Below are positions 30,919 to 43,647 of a DNA stretch of 64,000 nucleotides, piece by piece (the first letter of the stretch is position 1; each line of letters starts with the position of its first letter). Where the stretch lies: NCBI GenBank assembly GCA_946800325.1, contig OX326959.1, positions 12,864,862 through 12,928,861 of the forward strand, in the 5' to 3' direction. The position numbers and the translations under genes were made by a program. The notes beneath the pieces are model-generated. The model made no database searches. It saw only the letters and a list, made by a program, of their open reading frames with translations, and was not told the origin of the DNA. Source of the stretch: Luzula sylvatica. Its lineage: Eukaryota > Streptophyta > Magnoliopsida > Poales > Juncaceae.

Positions 30919-31100
30919 GCAAAGGTCTAGACAGCAAACTTAATAAGTTGAGGGATATCCTCGACAAGTGGAAGAAGTACAAAGCTGGCTAGCTCGAACA
31001 AAGTTTTTGGGTTATTCACTTGACGATTTGCTGTATTGTAATATCTTTTGACGATAAATTGTGAAATATATTTTTTCGTCCGTGAAATAAAAAATGTAAT
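30919..31100 (+). pseudogene. Duplicated gene 2 tail (end of exon 4 plus 3' flank)
   Basis: From GGTCTAGACAGCAAACTTAA to the word AAATAAAAAATGTAATG, this is almost identical to 28641-28865. It covers the last 25 codons of gene 2 (…KLNKLRDILDKWKKYKAG and stop) and about 110 bp beyond. No upstream exons accompany it, so it cannot encode a protein by itself. It places S4 between two direct copies of the gene 2 tail. Confidence 0.8.
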
Positions 31101-31138
31101 GTATTTTTCCGATGTTTAATAACAAGCTAATTCCCTCT

Positions 31139-31436
31139 CATATCTAGATAGTAATATAGACTCTCAGATACTAGGATAGGCCGACGATACAATTGACCAC
31201 GAATTGTCACGTTAATTGATACATACCACACCTTTTTCTCATGAATTGATCACGAATTGCCACGTGGCAGTCAGTTATTGGCTGCAGCTAAAGTGGTGGA
31301 AAGCTGCAGCCAATAGCTGGCTGCCACGTGGCAATTCGTGGTCAATTCGTGGGAAAAAGATGTGGTATGTATCATTACTCCATATCTAGATAGTAATATA
31401 GACTCTCAGATACTACGATAGGCCGACGATACAATT
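31139..31436. repeat. 56-bp direct repeats around a palindromic MITE
   Basis: The 56-bp unit beginning CATATCTAGATAGTAATATA occurs at 31139-31194 and 31381-31436 with one mismatch. Between them lies a palindromic element. The repeats are too long to be a target duplication and suggest a local tandem duplication of about 242 bp. Confidence 0.7.
31217..31374. mobile_element. Palindromic MITE with two G-boxes
   Basis: Near-perfect inverted arms of about 75 bp: TGATACATACCACACC on the left and GGTGTGGTATGTATCA-like (read ATGTGGTATGTATCA) on the right, around a spacer near AAAGTGGTGGA. Each arm contains GCCACGTGGCA, a palindromic G-box (CACGTG at 31261 and 31325), the site bound by plant bZIP and bHLH factors. 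Superfamily not assigned; the real ends may reach a little further. Confidence 0.65.
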
Positions 31437-33509
31437 TTGTTTGTACAAACGAGTCTGAATAATCCAAAAAAAATAAGACCAAATACTATGCCCTCCAAAT
31501 TCGAAAAAAAATTATATGATGGGTTGGCATAATTTGACAGTTAATTGGAACTTTGGCCCAAAATTTCCCCCTATATAGGAGCTTGGGCCCCACCAATTAA
31601 CAGCCGATTAACCGTTAATTTTGTGTGTGTTAATATTTGAAATAAAAATTGAATTTGGGCCAGGTGTATTTATACCCACCACAAACCCGAGATTTTCTCT
31701 CTCCTGCCCACACGATTTTCGGTTAGTACTCGAGGAAATATGGGTGTCAAGACAGCAAGTAACACAACGGCCGGCGATTTTCGGGCAAAATCCTAGGTTT
31801 TTCTATTTGTCGTGTTTTTTTTTTTATTTCGTTGTGTCTTTTCGAGATTTTTATTAGTTTTGAGATTTGAAATGTTTTGATTTTTTGGTTTAATGGATTA
31901 TTGGTTTTCAGATCCGAACTGGTACACTGATTTTGACTGAAATTCTACCTGATTTATACTAGTATACTGAAATTGTTTGTTTATTTGTGTGCAGGAAGTT
32001 TTCAGACCTCGTTTTCTTGAGTAATTGCTATCTATGGTTGTTAATTCGGTCTGAATTTGTTGAATTTACTAAAAAAGATTATTGTTTATGTTGAATTAAC
32101 TAATTGACTGGTATGTTAATTTTTGTTCTTATTTACAGTGTATGAATTAACAGATTTTCTTTTTTTTTTTGTCTGTCAATTTACTGTTACTTAGTTGCAG
32201 GGATAAAAGGCACAAATAGATGTAAATTGTTTTCCTTTTTTACTGGTAATTTCGTAATTCTTAAAAAAAATTATTTTTCAGATTAATCGTGGTATTTGTC
32301 GACAAGTATTTACATTTTTGCAGATAATTTTTTCCTTTTTGTTAATTCCTTTCTTACACCAACAAATAGTGTTATCTTTTTGTATTTGTGATATTTGGAG
32401 ACAAGTATGTTAATTTCCATTTTTTCCCCTTCTTTTTGCTAATTTTTTAGAGTAATTGTCTTTTTGCATAAACATTAGTAAATATGAATTGAAGATCGTA
32501 CAAAATATGATGATAAAATAAGGTTGTTATGTTGGTTCCACATAAACTGAATCCTTGTATTTCTCTCTCGACCAATCAGAGAGCGCCACCTCGTATTTTG
32601 TTTTGCAATTTCTCCCAATCTAGACGAAATCATGGTTAATTAGACACGATTGAGGTATGATTTCTTGTACTTAACGAACAAATCGCTCTCATAATTCAAA
32701 CCATGTATTGCAAAAACACACTTGACATGATGAATTGCAAAAAATTGCAATCTTTAAGATACGATCCATTAAATTCCGTACAATTCAAATCCAATCCTAT
32801 CGATTTTTTTGACATGTAGCTCTTACAAAAGCCTAAGTCGGTATGACAAAAGAGATTAGTCTTTCGTCAGAAGGTCCGTAAAAATGTTTAGAGATGAATT
32901 AGATTTAGAGCTATTAATGATGATTTAGCATTATTAACCATGGTTATAAAAAGACTTATAAAAAGAAATTAGTCTTTTGTCACACGATTAAGGTATGCTT
33001 TTTATAAGTCTTTCAGAATTTTTTTTGTTGGAACTTCAACAATTTAGTGGACAATTTTAGATTGAGAATTATAAAATTATAAAAATACCAAAATTTTAGA
33101 TTTTTTAAAAATTATAATTTAGATATATTGTTTGTAAATTTTAACTATCATTTCATCACTCAAAATCGTCCACTAAATTACTAGTTTATTTGAAAATTTT
33201 ATGAGATATCTTTTAGTTTATAAATACTATAATTGTATATGTTGTTTTTACTGGTAAAACATGAAACACCATAATGTTTTATACATCCAAACAAATCAAA
33301 TACCCGGTATAAAACAAACGAAATACATTTAAACACATAATAAATATATAATTAAGCACAACACATAACGAAGATGATCCAGACATAAAACAAAAATCTA
33401 CGAAACACAAAGACGTCCACGTCCAGACACAACACGATTTGCACATCCACGACCAATTGTAGGTCCGTCCCATTATGTGAGATGCGTCACATGACCATCT
33501 TCATCAAAG
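31437..33509. other. Intergenic region, no gene recognised
   Basis: About 2.1 kb between the MITE and a degenerate repeat. It is AT-rich, with TATA-like CTATATAGGAGC (about 31572) and TATTTATACCC (about 31667) and a short open frame at 31621-31857 that has no recognisable domain. The segment resembles a promoter plus leader, but no following gene was found. Function unknown. Confidence 0.4.
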
Positions 33510-33775
33510 TTTTTGAATAGTATTCGGATCCGAATAGTTTCGTATTTGAATATGTATCCGAAAAATAATATGAATATGAGTCTGGTATATAGGTTCAGGT
33601 TCAGGTAACGGATATACCCGCGGATAAAAATTTACTCCCGTATCCGAATCCAAATCCATAACGGATATTTTTTTCAAATATTATCTGATCCACAGATATT
33701 TTTTTCGAGCATTACCCGCTCCGTTCGGATCGGATACCCGCGAATTTGAGTTTTTATCCGACCCATTGACATCCC
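33510..33775. repeat. Degenerate CGGATACCCG-type repeat
   Basis: Imperfect words of the type TATCCGAATCC, CGGATATACCCGCGG and CGGATCGGATACCCGCG, ending CCGACCCATTGACATCCCTA. On the complement this begins TAGGGATGTCAATGGGTCGGAT, the same theme as the block at 8137-8545. It seems to be a copy of a widespread plant intergenic repeat; its carrier is unknown. Confidence 0.55.
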
Positions 33776-34482
33776 TAGGTGACCACTCTATGGTTGGGAC
33801 CGGCAACATGTACAATACAACCTAGAGCCATTTTATTTATTTATTAAAAAAACTCAAATAAATAATGCCACTACATCCTGTCTCTCTCTCTCCCCTTTTC
33901 ATCATTTTATTTATTGATTAATTAGTTTGTTTTTTATAAAATTGGTGATCTAACAAATACTACTCAAAACAAACATGCCGTGAAAGATTTGAATTCCAAA
34001 GCTTGTGGCGACTTCATAATTGGGGAAAGGAGGAAAGAAAACTCGGTCAGACAAAGGCTACCTACGCCTTTGACGTTTCAAATTTGATTGGTCAATTTTG
34101 GTGGGACAGTATTCTCATTCTCATTCTCATTTTAATTAATAGAACACAGATACATTGAATTCTTTTGGAAAAACTTACATGAGTGTCCTCAGTATTTCCA
34201 CATTCATCTAATCACTCTTTGAGCTTCTAATATATAGTTTTTGCAATTTGGGGAAAAAAAATATTTCCAACTCTTCGTAAATTAAATTATATTATTTTTG
34301 CTTGCGTATTTAAGAGTATATTCATTGCTAAATGCTAATTTGTTATATGTACTAACCTCTATGTAACGATTATTGACATTATTTTAACATTTTACATGGA
34401 ATATATAACATGTGATCTATTACAATTTTTATATTCAGAATTATTCGTCAAACAATGGTCTTCTAAGTAAATACGCTTACTT

Positions 34483-34527
<45 letters not shown>
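34483..34527 (+). repeat. (CT)n microsatellite in gene 3 5' region
   Basis: About 22 CT units, followed by a shorter run at 34652-34667 just before the start codon of gene 3. CT tracts are common in plant 5' UTRs and core promoters, so this probably marks the gene 3 leader. Confidence 0.8.
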
Positions 34528-34531
<4 letters not shown>

Positions 34532-34670
34532 CTTGCTCATAAATCAAACAAAAACAAGGGTTCTCTTATCTGTTCCAAATAATAGTCATATTCTCTCTCT
34601 CTTTGGCAATCTCTGACAAGTATTTCTGTGTTCCAAACAATAGAAGTTCCTCTCTCTCTCTCTCTCTGAG

Positions 34671-36748
34671 ATGATGGGGGAGAAAGTGAAAGGGTTGATC
34701 TCTTTCTTCTTAGGAGCAGGCTTAGCTGCTGCATGCATTATTTTTTACCTCTCGGCAAACCCGAAAGTGGAGAGATGGTCTCAAATTTCTTCTTTTACAA
34801 ACAATACTCGGTGGAACGATTGGTTCGAGGAAACCAATCGAACAGAGCTGGCTGTCATCACACAGGTATGCCCATAGTTTCTATTTTGTAAGGATTCGGG
34901 GACGGATCCACGATTCATTAATAAGACGGACCGAGAAAAAACATTTAGTTTTTTTTTTGGTTAGTCATATTGTTTTTGATAAATAAAGACCAAAATAGTT
35001 GTTTTGAGCATTTGATCAAAAAAAAAAAAAAAAAAGTTGTTTTGAGCAAAAAAAAAAAGTGTTTTTAAATGATAAAAGTAATTGTAGTTTACATATTTTA
35101 TTCAACAATATAGCAAAATATTATGTAATATGAATTTCTTACTTTTGAAGAGTTTATTATCGATTTGTTATCTTAACTGGGAGCCTGGGACAAATGATTA
35201 AAAAAAATGACAGAAAACATAAAATTATAAAGGCAATTTGATAAATAAATTAGAGATCAAGGATAATTTAATGAAAAAAATTTGTTTGGAGGTTAATACA
35301 TAAATAAACAAGTTAAATTTCAAAGTTAGGGAAGTGAATTAAACTCGTCATTTCTTTCTATATCCTTCTGATATATTTAGTTTGTTCCACAATTCTCTCT
35401 TTTTTTCCAAATTTTTTTGGGTTTTTTCTGTATATTATTTATGTTCCTATAGTTAACTGGTCATGGGTTAAACAAGGTGCTCTGTAATTCTACCAACTAT
35501 TGCTTTGTACAGCTTATTATTAGTGCTATAGTGACTTGATGAGGATATTATTTTTGTCGAGTTGATTTGTATTCAAGCTTAATCTATATAATGTTTGCCA
35601 GATTTCATGCTCATTTTGGTTTTGGATCAGAGTAGTTGTACTTACTGAACTAAAATTTTCACATGCAATAAACAGATGAACGAAAACGAAGAATTATCGA
35701 ATATACTAAAGAGTGCAGCAATGGACGACAATACCGTGATTATAACCTCCTTAAGCGAACCGTGGGCCAGACCCGGGTCTCTACTCGATCTATTTCTCGG
35801 GAGTTTCAAAACCGGCGAACAAATCGAGCACCTCGTGCAGCACTTGGTCATAGTTGCGATGGATCGAAAGGCGTATGAAAGGTGCAAGGAAGTGCATACT
35901 CATTGTTACTTTTTGAAGACCGAGGGGATTAATTATACGAATGAGAAGGTTTTCATGTCCAAAGATTATCTCGAGATGATGTGGGGTCGAAATTTGTTTC
36001 AGCTGAAGATTTTGGAACTCGGATACAACTTCCTTTTCACGGTACGTTTTGATTAGTGACTCGAATTAATCCCGTCATTTCGCGCTCGGTTATTCATTTA
36101 TGCACAAAAAAAGTTTTTTTTTAATTTAACCCTCATTTGTTCTAAAATGCCTCGATTAAGCACTGATTTAGTGATTTATCTTCCAAATATGCAAATTCAC
36201 CACAAAGAAAAAATGAAAATTGCGAATAAGTTGTAACGTCCTGAATTTTATTTTATTTGTAGGATGTGGATATAATGTGGTTTAGAAACCCATTACGTCA
36301 CATTGCGATTACATCACACATAACGATCTCGAGCGATTTCTTTCATGGAGATGAAGATAGCCTCGGTAACTCCCCAAATGGAGGCTTTCTCTATGTGAGA
36401 TCATGCAACAAGACGATACAATTCTACCAAAATTGGCACTCGGCAAGAAACGACTTTCCAGGAAAACACGAGCAATATGTGTTTAATCAAATCAAACAGA
36501 ATTTCACGAATCGTTTTGGCGTGAAGATCCAATTCTTGGACACGGCTTATTGCGGGGGGTTCTGCCAGCTCAGCAATGATTTTAACAAGATTTGCACGCT
36601 TCATGCCAATTGTTGTGTTGGATTGGAGAATAAGATCTCTGATCTGAAAGGAGTTTTGGAGGATTGGAAGAATTATAAATCATATTCTTTGCAAGAGAGA
36701 AAGAGGGGCAAATTTCATTGGAAGGTTCCTGGTATATGCATTCATTAA
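34671..36748 (+). CDS. Nucleotide-diphospho-sugar transferase, At4g15970-like (gene 3)
   Basis: Exons: 34671-34865, 35676-36041 and 36263-36748, about 348 residues. Intron 1 is 810 bp and intron 2 is 221 bp, both phase 0 with GT-AG ends. Residues 8-28 form a membrane anchor (type II, probably Golgi). Exon 2 has AAMDDNTVIITSLSEPW and YERCKEVHTHC; exon 3 opens DVDIMWFRNP with the DxD motif, then PNGGFLYVRSCNKT, DTAYCGGFCQ and CTLHANCC, all typical of the family. No third intron is present. The longer C-terminus ends GICIH, as in gene 5. This copy keeps all conserved positions checked and looks functional. Donor is a nucleotide sugar; the acceptor is unknown. Confidence 0.9.
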
Positions 36749-39700
36749 TGGGAATATCTGCACAGAAAATATTAGATTTGTTTTGAAAGTACAATTCTTT
36801 TGTAGTCATATTAAAATTTTAGAATGCACACAACTTCCTTTACTACAGAGCCAACTTTGTTTATTTTTCATAATCTAAGCATCAAACTCAAATTTTAATC
36901 ATATAAACATGGTCTTAATTTTGTAAATTCTATTTGTTTTAAATTTATAATTTTACGATCAATTTTTAGTATGTTTTGAGTTTTCCTTCGTAGAAATAGT
37001 AAAAAATACCGAAATGAACATTTGTGAAAATTTGTTAATAGAAAAAGCTAGAACGAACAAAATGTATTATACAACATATATAGATGATATGAATCATGAC
37101 TATAAATGGCTTAAAATTCAATAAATGTACGATCGATTTTGAGTATGTTTTGAATGAACCGTTGTGAAAATTTGTTATAGATATGTTTGATAGAATAGAT
37201 AAAAAAAATTATTGTACAACATATATATAGATGACATGGGTCAAAATATAAGCGTTTGTTCAAGCTATTTCGTCAGAAATATTGTCCGACAGAATCTTAT
37301 TATATTTGGTACTGGCAGAATATTTACTTGTGCGCGCGTGTGCGTGCGTTCGTGGGGGTGCGCGTGTGTGCACGCGCGAGGGTGCGCGTGCGTGCGTGCT
37401 TGCGTGGGTGTGTGGATGGGTGGGAAATAAATTTGCAAATTATTTTCTTGAATGGAGTAAAATATGTACGTAAAACTAGCATAATCTCTTCTACAAAGAA
37501 AATGAGGTTCATGTTATAAAACTGGTTATGTCAATTGTTAATATTGTATTTGCAACCATGTTATTGTAAATGAAAACGATTTAGAAAAGAAATTATGGTT
37601 TGTGTTCAAATTGATGCTTATGTAGATAGATCGCAGCCACGACTTATGGGTGGTTGGGGGGTGGATCGATGGTTATTGATTATTAATTCGTGATCACATG
37701 ATTGCATTATTTTTCCGACCTGTCATAAAATGATCTACAAGTGCACCATAAATATAAAACGGTTATCAATGGGCATAAAATATATTTTTAGTATTGAGTT
37801 ATATATTTGATTTATTGTTTACTACTGTTTGTAAGTATTTCCTGTTTTATCTGAATTTAAACGGTTAAAATTTTATTTAGATATCTTAATTTTGAAAAAT
37901 AAATATAGATATTTTATTTTGTTAGATATGGACAATCCAAGATATTTATTACAATATAAGATGGAAGAGATTAGGGAGACGTATTCATCTGAAACTGAAA
38001 GTGGCACTTAACTGCTCTTTCAGAACTTAATCTCAAGATCTCTAGTGTCCAAAAAGATGCTAATTGTCTTAGATATTTTTTAAGTTTTAGTTAATTATTT
38101 GAACTTCTAGAAACAACACCTTCAAAATTATGATAAACCCCACGCTAATACATGTTTATTTACAAAATTTAAACCACACAGGATCCACAAACTCAAATCA
38201 ATCCTCAGACCCACAAAATCAAAATCCAGCCATACAAAAATATTCGACACAAAAAAATATATATATATGTATAAAATAAAAAATCAGCTAAGTCGTCCAC
38301 CCCTCTCTTCTCGTCGGGTTTGACGTGTCGCATATCCGACCGTCCTATCACGTCTCTAGTACTTATTTTCTTCGATCGAGTCCAGGTTGAGGGTTTGGCA
38401 TAGTTAATCATTCATAATATGTCAATAATATGGTATATAATATTTTTGTGTATAATTGGAATCAAATATTTTTTAAATCAGTCAAATAAAACGGAATATA
38501 CTCGAGAAATATAGTTTGATAAATCGTATATTTGTCTATAGTTATGTTTTATTTACATAATTGAATTTTGATGCGATGTTTATTTTTATAAGTAGTCAAA
38601 TAACAATTTCAATCGTCCAAATTATCTAAAACTACAATTAGTAGATCCGATATACATATATAGTATATAACAGCGAATTATACGACCAAAAAGTTTGTTT
38701 TATTTTGAAATAAATATTTTTGTTATTTTTGTGATATTTAATATATTGCATTGATATAGTTTTGAATTTTTTTTTCTTTACTTCGGTGTAATAACGTCAC
38801 TTAATAATAACATGAAATCAAAATAAGTTTCTCATTTTCTAGGCCAGAGAGAGAAGAAAATGAAATAATTCTTTCATTGCTTAAAGCACTCATGAAATCA
38901 ATATCAATCTCAATCGTGTTTCAAATATTTTGGATAGTATTTTACTATAAAATTTGTGAGAACCATTTGTAACAAATCATCATTGAAACCGTCAATTGGA
39001 ATGATAATGATAATGAAAATTAAGGTCATGGCAAGAAATAATTTGTTTCTGATGATAAATTTTCTCCATTATTTTATGCTTATGTTTTAGAAAATTCTAA
39101 AATTTTCATGGCAATTAGATTTTTTTCACATAACATTTCTTTGATATCATCATGTTTTCTTGATAATTATATTTAGAATGCGATGAACTTCATTTATACA
39201 CAATGATCCTTTTTCGGTCTTTGGAGATAAGTTGGTGACAAATGCATGATAAACATTCAAAATATATGAGTTTGATCATGCTACATGGATTTGTTACCTT
39301 CATCACAGATCTTATAATATTTTTCTTTCTAGTTTGATGGTTAGATATGCTAATAACCATAACCCGCCCAACCCGCCCAACCCGTTAATTATTTTTCTCT
39401 CTTCGTCTTTTTCGTACAAACTTGTTGTGAGCAACACACTATTTCATAGCTCGCAATGGCGCATCTCCGCATCCATCAAACATCCAAGAGACACTCCACC
39501 TAATGAGAGAGGTGTTGAATCCTATATGCAACGTTGGACTTATTTGTTAAATTTTGCGTGTTTTATTATTGCCAATTATATTATTACAATGAAATGATCG
39601 GCTTTAATTGATAATATTAAGAATTAATGTGTTAATTATGATGTGTGCTTTCAATGTGTACAATATTGTGCGTGATATATTTTTATTATTTTTGTGATTG

Positions 39701-39832
39701 GCGGAATTAGAAAATTCACCTTACAAATGCAAAGATAATTTCTGAAGATAAAAATACTCCAAATAATACAATTTTTTTAGGCAAAAATATCACGTGTCTA
39801 TGAAAACAATTTGATCTCAAGTATATATGATA
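36749..39832. other. Intergenic region downstream of gene 3
   Basis: About 3 kb of AT-rich sequence. Apart from a GT/GC microsatellite at 37330-37425 and a small AACCCGCCC triplet repeat near 39360, nothing was recognised. Short open frames (for example 39334-39597) show no domain. Confidence 0.5.
37330..37425. repeat. GT/GC alternating purine-pyrimidine tract
   Basis: Words such as GTGCGCGCGTGTGCGTGCG and GTGTGTGCACGCGCG make about 95 bp of nearly strict purine-pyrimidine alternation, a sequence type able to adopt Z-DNA. The Arg/Cys/Ala-rich frames across it are artefacts. Confidence 0.7.
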
Positions 39833-40455
39833 CTAGCAAAACCCCCGCGCAATTGCGCGGGACTTTATTTTAAAAACAACAAATTAATCCGATACAAAGA
39901 ATACTGTAATATTTCAAGTTAGCCTATGTACTATATTGTATCTGACAACAAATCAAGCATGCATTATCGTATCATAATTTACAAAATTAAATATACATAT
40001 ACACACCTATTTGTCTAATGTCCGTTTCTTATACATCATTTTGCAACGCGACCTCAACAATACATACATCAACAATATATACATGACAAAATATGAAACC
40101 AAACTGTCAGGTCACATCCTCTATTGTTAAACTGTATTCACGCATCCGATACAACCATCGAACACATACTGCCATCAAACGCGGTCATTGTACAAATTAT
40201 CATATATATACCTAAAAAAAGTATATGATCTCGTATGACATGACGAAATACCATAAACAAATGAGGTAATTTTAGTATTTGGAGTATCGAAATACCTTGT
40301 ACATGTTCTGCAGTACCTTTTGTGTTTGTAGCATTTCAATACCTGAAATTTAAAAACATGTAAATACATTAATTCAGCATGTATTAAGTAATAACAAACC
40401 CTAAAATTGTGGTGAGTTAAATAATTAATTCTTATTGGGGATTGTCAAACTGGGT

Positions 40456-40490
<35 letters not shown>
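40456..40490 (+). repeat. Run of 35 G
   Basis: An uninterrupted poly-G of 35 bases in AT-rich DNA, preceded by TGGGT. Such runs can be real but are also a known sequencing or assembly artefact, so true length is doubtful. It could form a G-quadruplex. Confidence 0.75.
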
Positions 40491-40492
<2 letters not shown>

Positions 40493-40539
40493 ATATAACT
40501 AAATAAGAAATACTAACATATGATTTCGTCATACATTCA

Positions 40540-41090
40540 CGTAGAAGAAACCAGAATTACAAAAAACATCTGACTTTTTTACTAAATTACAAAGAAAACC
40601 TTACCCATAAATACATGGTCTGCGCAGAACTGAGATAGGGTTTGGTGGCTCCTACCATTGAAATGACACGCCAGAACCATTGCTCATGTGGGCCCCACAT
40701 AGCAACTCTGATTGGTGATTCCAACATCCTTCATTTCCTGCCAGCTCTCGTTCGCGCCTCTAGCACCTTTTCTTCATAAAACATAACTCACCAGGGATTA
40801 CTCGAGGAGATTTGTCCTCTAGCGGCAGTTCGTCACTTGAGCACGCTCGGTGCAATGTTTCCTCCGGTACTTGCAACTAAAACACATTCAAGCTGAAAAA
40901 AATCAGAATTACAAAAACACCCATATTTTTTTTCTAAATTAAAATTACAAAAAACCTAACTCGCAAATACATGGTCTGCAGAACTGAGATAGGATGTGGT
41001 GGCTCCAACCATTGAATGACACGTCGAAACCATAGCTCTCGTGGCCCCCCGTCTCAACTCTGATTGTTGATTCCACATCCTAATAATAAA
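40540..41090. repeat. Imperfect direct duplication inside H4
   Basis: A block with CAGAATTACAAAAA, AAATACATGGTCTGC, GAACTGAGATAGG and ATTCCA(A)CATCC occurs at about 40550-40730 and again at about 40905-41085, with many differences. Another short echo (ACATCCTTCATTTC) lies at about 41610. Confidence 0.65.
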
Positions 41091-41833
41091 TTTGTATATA
41101 AATAAATAAACATAATAATTTAAATATATATATAATTCTTACTGAATTGATATTTTGCTGGTACGCCTTGTAAATTCTAAAAGTATTCCGATTAGACTTG
41201 CCTTCAGTCCACATATCAGTCAATGCATGTGTCGCCCCATATCTATAAAAAAAGAAACGAACCAAATTACTTAATCCATATACTAATTGTAGTCAAATAG
41301 AAACAAAATTTAAAACACGAAGGAATTAATTAACCTTGAATCCATAAACTAACATTAACAATTTCGTAAAAACAGTAACAATTGAACATGAAAAATTCTC
41401 ATGTGGATTCAGATTTTGGTCGAACAAATACAACCAAGTCAATTAACAAACAACGAAAGAACATAAGTAACAAATTGAAGAGTAGAAGAAATTTAGATTC
41501 ACCTTGGATTTTATAATGAATCCTCTCATTGAATCACTCCCACGCTTGTACGAACTCCGGCAAACCCCAATCTCATAAATCTTGCTCAATTCAGGGTTTC
41601 GTTATGAGAGGTTGACATCCTTCATTTCTTGCCTGCTAAAATCATTGAAAGCCAATATGAAAAATAAAGCACAAATATCACCCAAAAATAAACACAAATT
41701 CAGCAAATAAACCAAAAAATTAACACAAAATAAACCGAACAACGGCAAATTTTTTTAGCAAAAACAGACATTTAATCTTCGAATCAGAAAATAAACACGA
41801 ATTGAGAAGGAAAAAATACCAGATCCTTGTGAA

Positions 41834-42127
41834 ATGATCGTGAGAAGATTAATCCACACACCGCGCCATTTCCGTTCGTTCTCAACTCGCGCTGTGTACG
41901 GCGCACTTTTTTCCTCTCGCAAAATTGCCTGTATTATCTGTTTTTTGGTCGTTCCGTTCAATCTAGGGTTAGGGCTTAGAATCGCCTCGCCTAGAATACT
42001 CCGAGCGGCCGCGAATCGCCGTTTCTCTGTTTCCGTTAGGGTTTTTCGCGTGGTGTTGAATGTTCTGGAGAAGGAGGAGAGAGAAAGTGGGGAGGTATAT
42101 CTATTGTTACGCGAAACATCTGAATAA
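41834..42127 (+). other. GC-richer stretch with short open frames, origin unknown
   Basis: Both strands are open here (97 codons on plus, 154 on minus from 42219 to 41755). Base composition is richer in GC than the surroundings and resembles coding DNA. No domain, signal or homologue was recognised in either frame, and it lies in a Helitron-like element, so a captured gene fragment is possible. Confidence 0.3.
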
Positions 42128-42240
42128 ACATGGTTCACAATGGTCTTAGTCATATGTTTTTTTTTTATCTTGGTGCACGAACACCGAATCCAGTCATCAA
42201 ATGAACGGCCAACATACATGCAGTAAAATTACCTAGTATA

Positions 42241-43647
42241 ATTACCTAAGATCAGACGGCTAAGAAGAATGGGGTGACGTGGCTTTACCAAAAATAGATA
42301 ATTTTGTTTACTTTATACATAAGATTAATAATAATGTGATCACTCTCATATATTTCATTAAGATGAATGAAAAGAATTATTTGAAAATTCATTATTTGCA
42401 ACCATGACTTTGTGTGATGCAAAGACAATGAAATCAGTCCGAAATAGATTCAATAGGCACCCACATACGATTTAAAATATACATTTGATTTATGGTTATT
42501 TGGTAGAATTCATATTTTTATTACGTTTTTTATGAAATTTCGGGCGGTACAAGATCGTGCCACCCTAACTAGTGTCATCAGAGCAAATTTATGATGAATC
42601 ATGATTCAGATGGAATATAAACGAAGTTTAAAGTGTTTTGCACGACTTCTCTCGTTTAATTTTATGGTGTGCGTTATAAAGTAAAAAATGAATCACAAAC
42701 CAGTCAGTTTTGACTTTTAAGTGTTGGGGCGGCACGATTCGGTAGCGCTCGTAATTCCTATAAATGAACCATAATAACTATGTGAATTCTACCGAATAAC
42801 CGTAAATCGAAAGTGTACATTAAACCATATGCAGAAGCGTATGAAATTGGTCCGAATTTATGTCGCATCATCATCGTTGTTTGTATCATGAAACCTTAGT
42901 CGCAAGAAATAAATTCCAAATAATTTGTGATGTTCAATTTAGAGTCATTTTAATTTTCTAATATATATCTCTATTTTATCTTAACGGGGACAGAGAAGAG
43001 AATATATTTGAGATCAAATTATTTTTACAACAATCATATTTATTATAAGAATATTCTAATTCAGTCCATCATAAAAAATCGAATCATAACACCCACAATA
43101 TTCTAATCTAAACATAAAAAACTCACAACATAATTGATACATTAATACTTAATTTTATAACTAAAACTAATCACTGTATTATAAGAATTTAAATGACAAT
43201 ATTATATCATATAAATATTTTATATATAAATTATACAAATTCAATGTTGGAATAATATTCCAACACTGAGTTCATGGAGAATTTAATAAAGAATTGGACT
43301 TGTGAAAAGTCAGTGGTTGTTCATGGGTGAAAGCATGAATAAATGATTCTTGCTTGATCAGGATAAACACATTTATAATAGCAAAAACAAAGTTTATGAA
43401 ATTGATTCTTACTTATCGAAAAAAGAAGAAATAAGGGTTGTTTGAATAAATCTCTTCTTGTGCGTAGTAGCATTAAAACTTTGAGAACTATATTCAGCAT
43501 TATATTTTGGAGGATTCATTTTCTAGATATATTCTTCCATTATCACTTTGAAGTTTTTTCCTCATAACTAGTATATAAACAGGAGAAGAAAACGGACCCC
43601 CTTTAATTTCGGATCCTATGCCCGGACCATGCCTGGGTCCGAACCTG
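42241..43647. other. Intergenic region with possible LTR remnant
   Basis: AT-rich, with no gene recognised. At 43243 the palindromic word TGTTGGAATAATATTCCAACA resembles the start of a copia LTR (compare 24634), and TAGTATATAAACAGG near 43568 resembles a TATA box, so a remnant LTR of about 350 bp or more may be present. A short GGGGCGGCACGATTCGG word at 42725 echoes the GC hairpin of segment S. Confidence 0.35.

Larger units (their letters stand above)
39833..42240 (-). mobile_element. Helitron-like element H4 (minus orientation, far end uncertain)
   Basis: At 39833 the minus-strand 3' end reads CCCGCGCAATTGCGCGGG (18-bp perfect palindrome), GGTTTTG, CTAG, then TA. This is a clear Helitron 3' end. 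The 5' end was not found; 42240 is only a guess where the AT-rich flank resumes. The interior includes a 35-G run, a partial tandem duplication (40540-41090) and a GC-richer stretch (41830-42130) that might be captured gene sequence. No Rep/helicase is seen. Confidence 0.45.

Noticed and set aside
31621..31857. 78-codon frame beginning in a promoter-like region
   Set aside because: No recognisable domain, ends in Phe-rich low-complexity sequence, and no conserved partner exons were seen.
37212..37519. Several overlapping Cys/Arg/Val-rich frames
   Set aside because: Artefacts of the GT/GC microsatellite, open in all frames.
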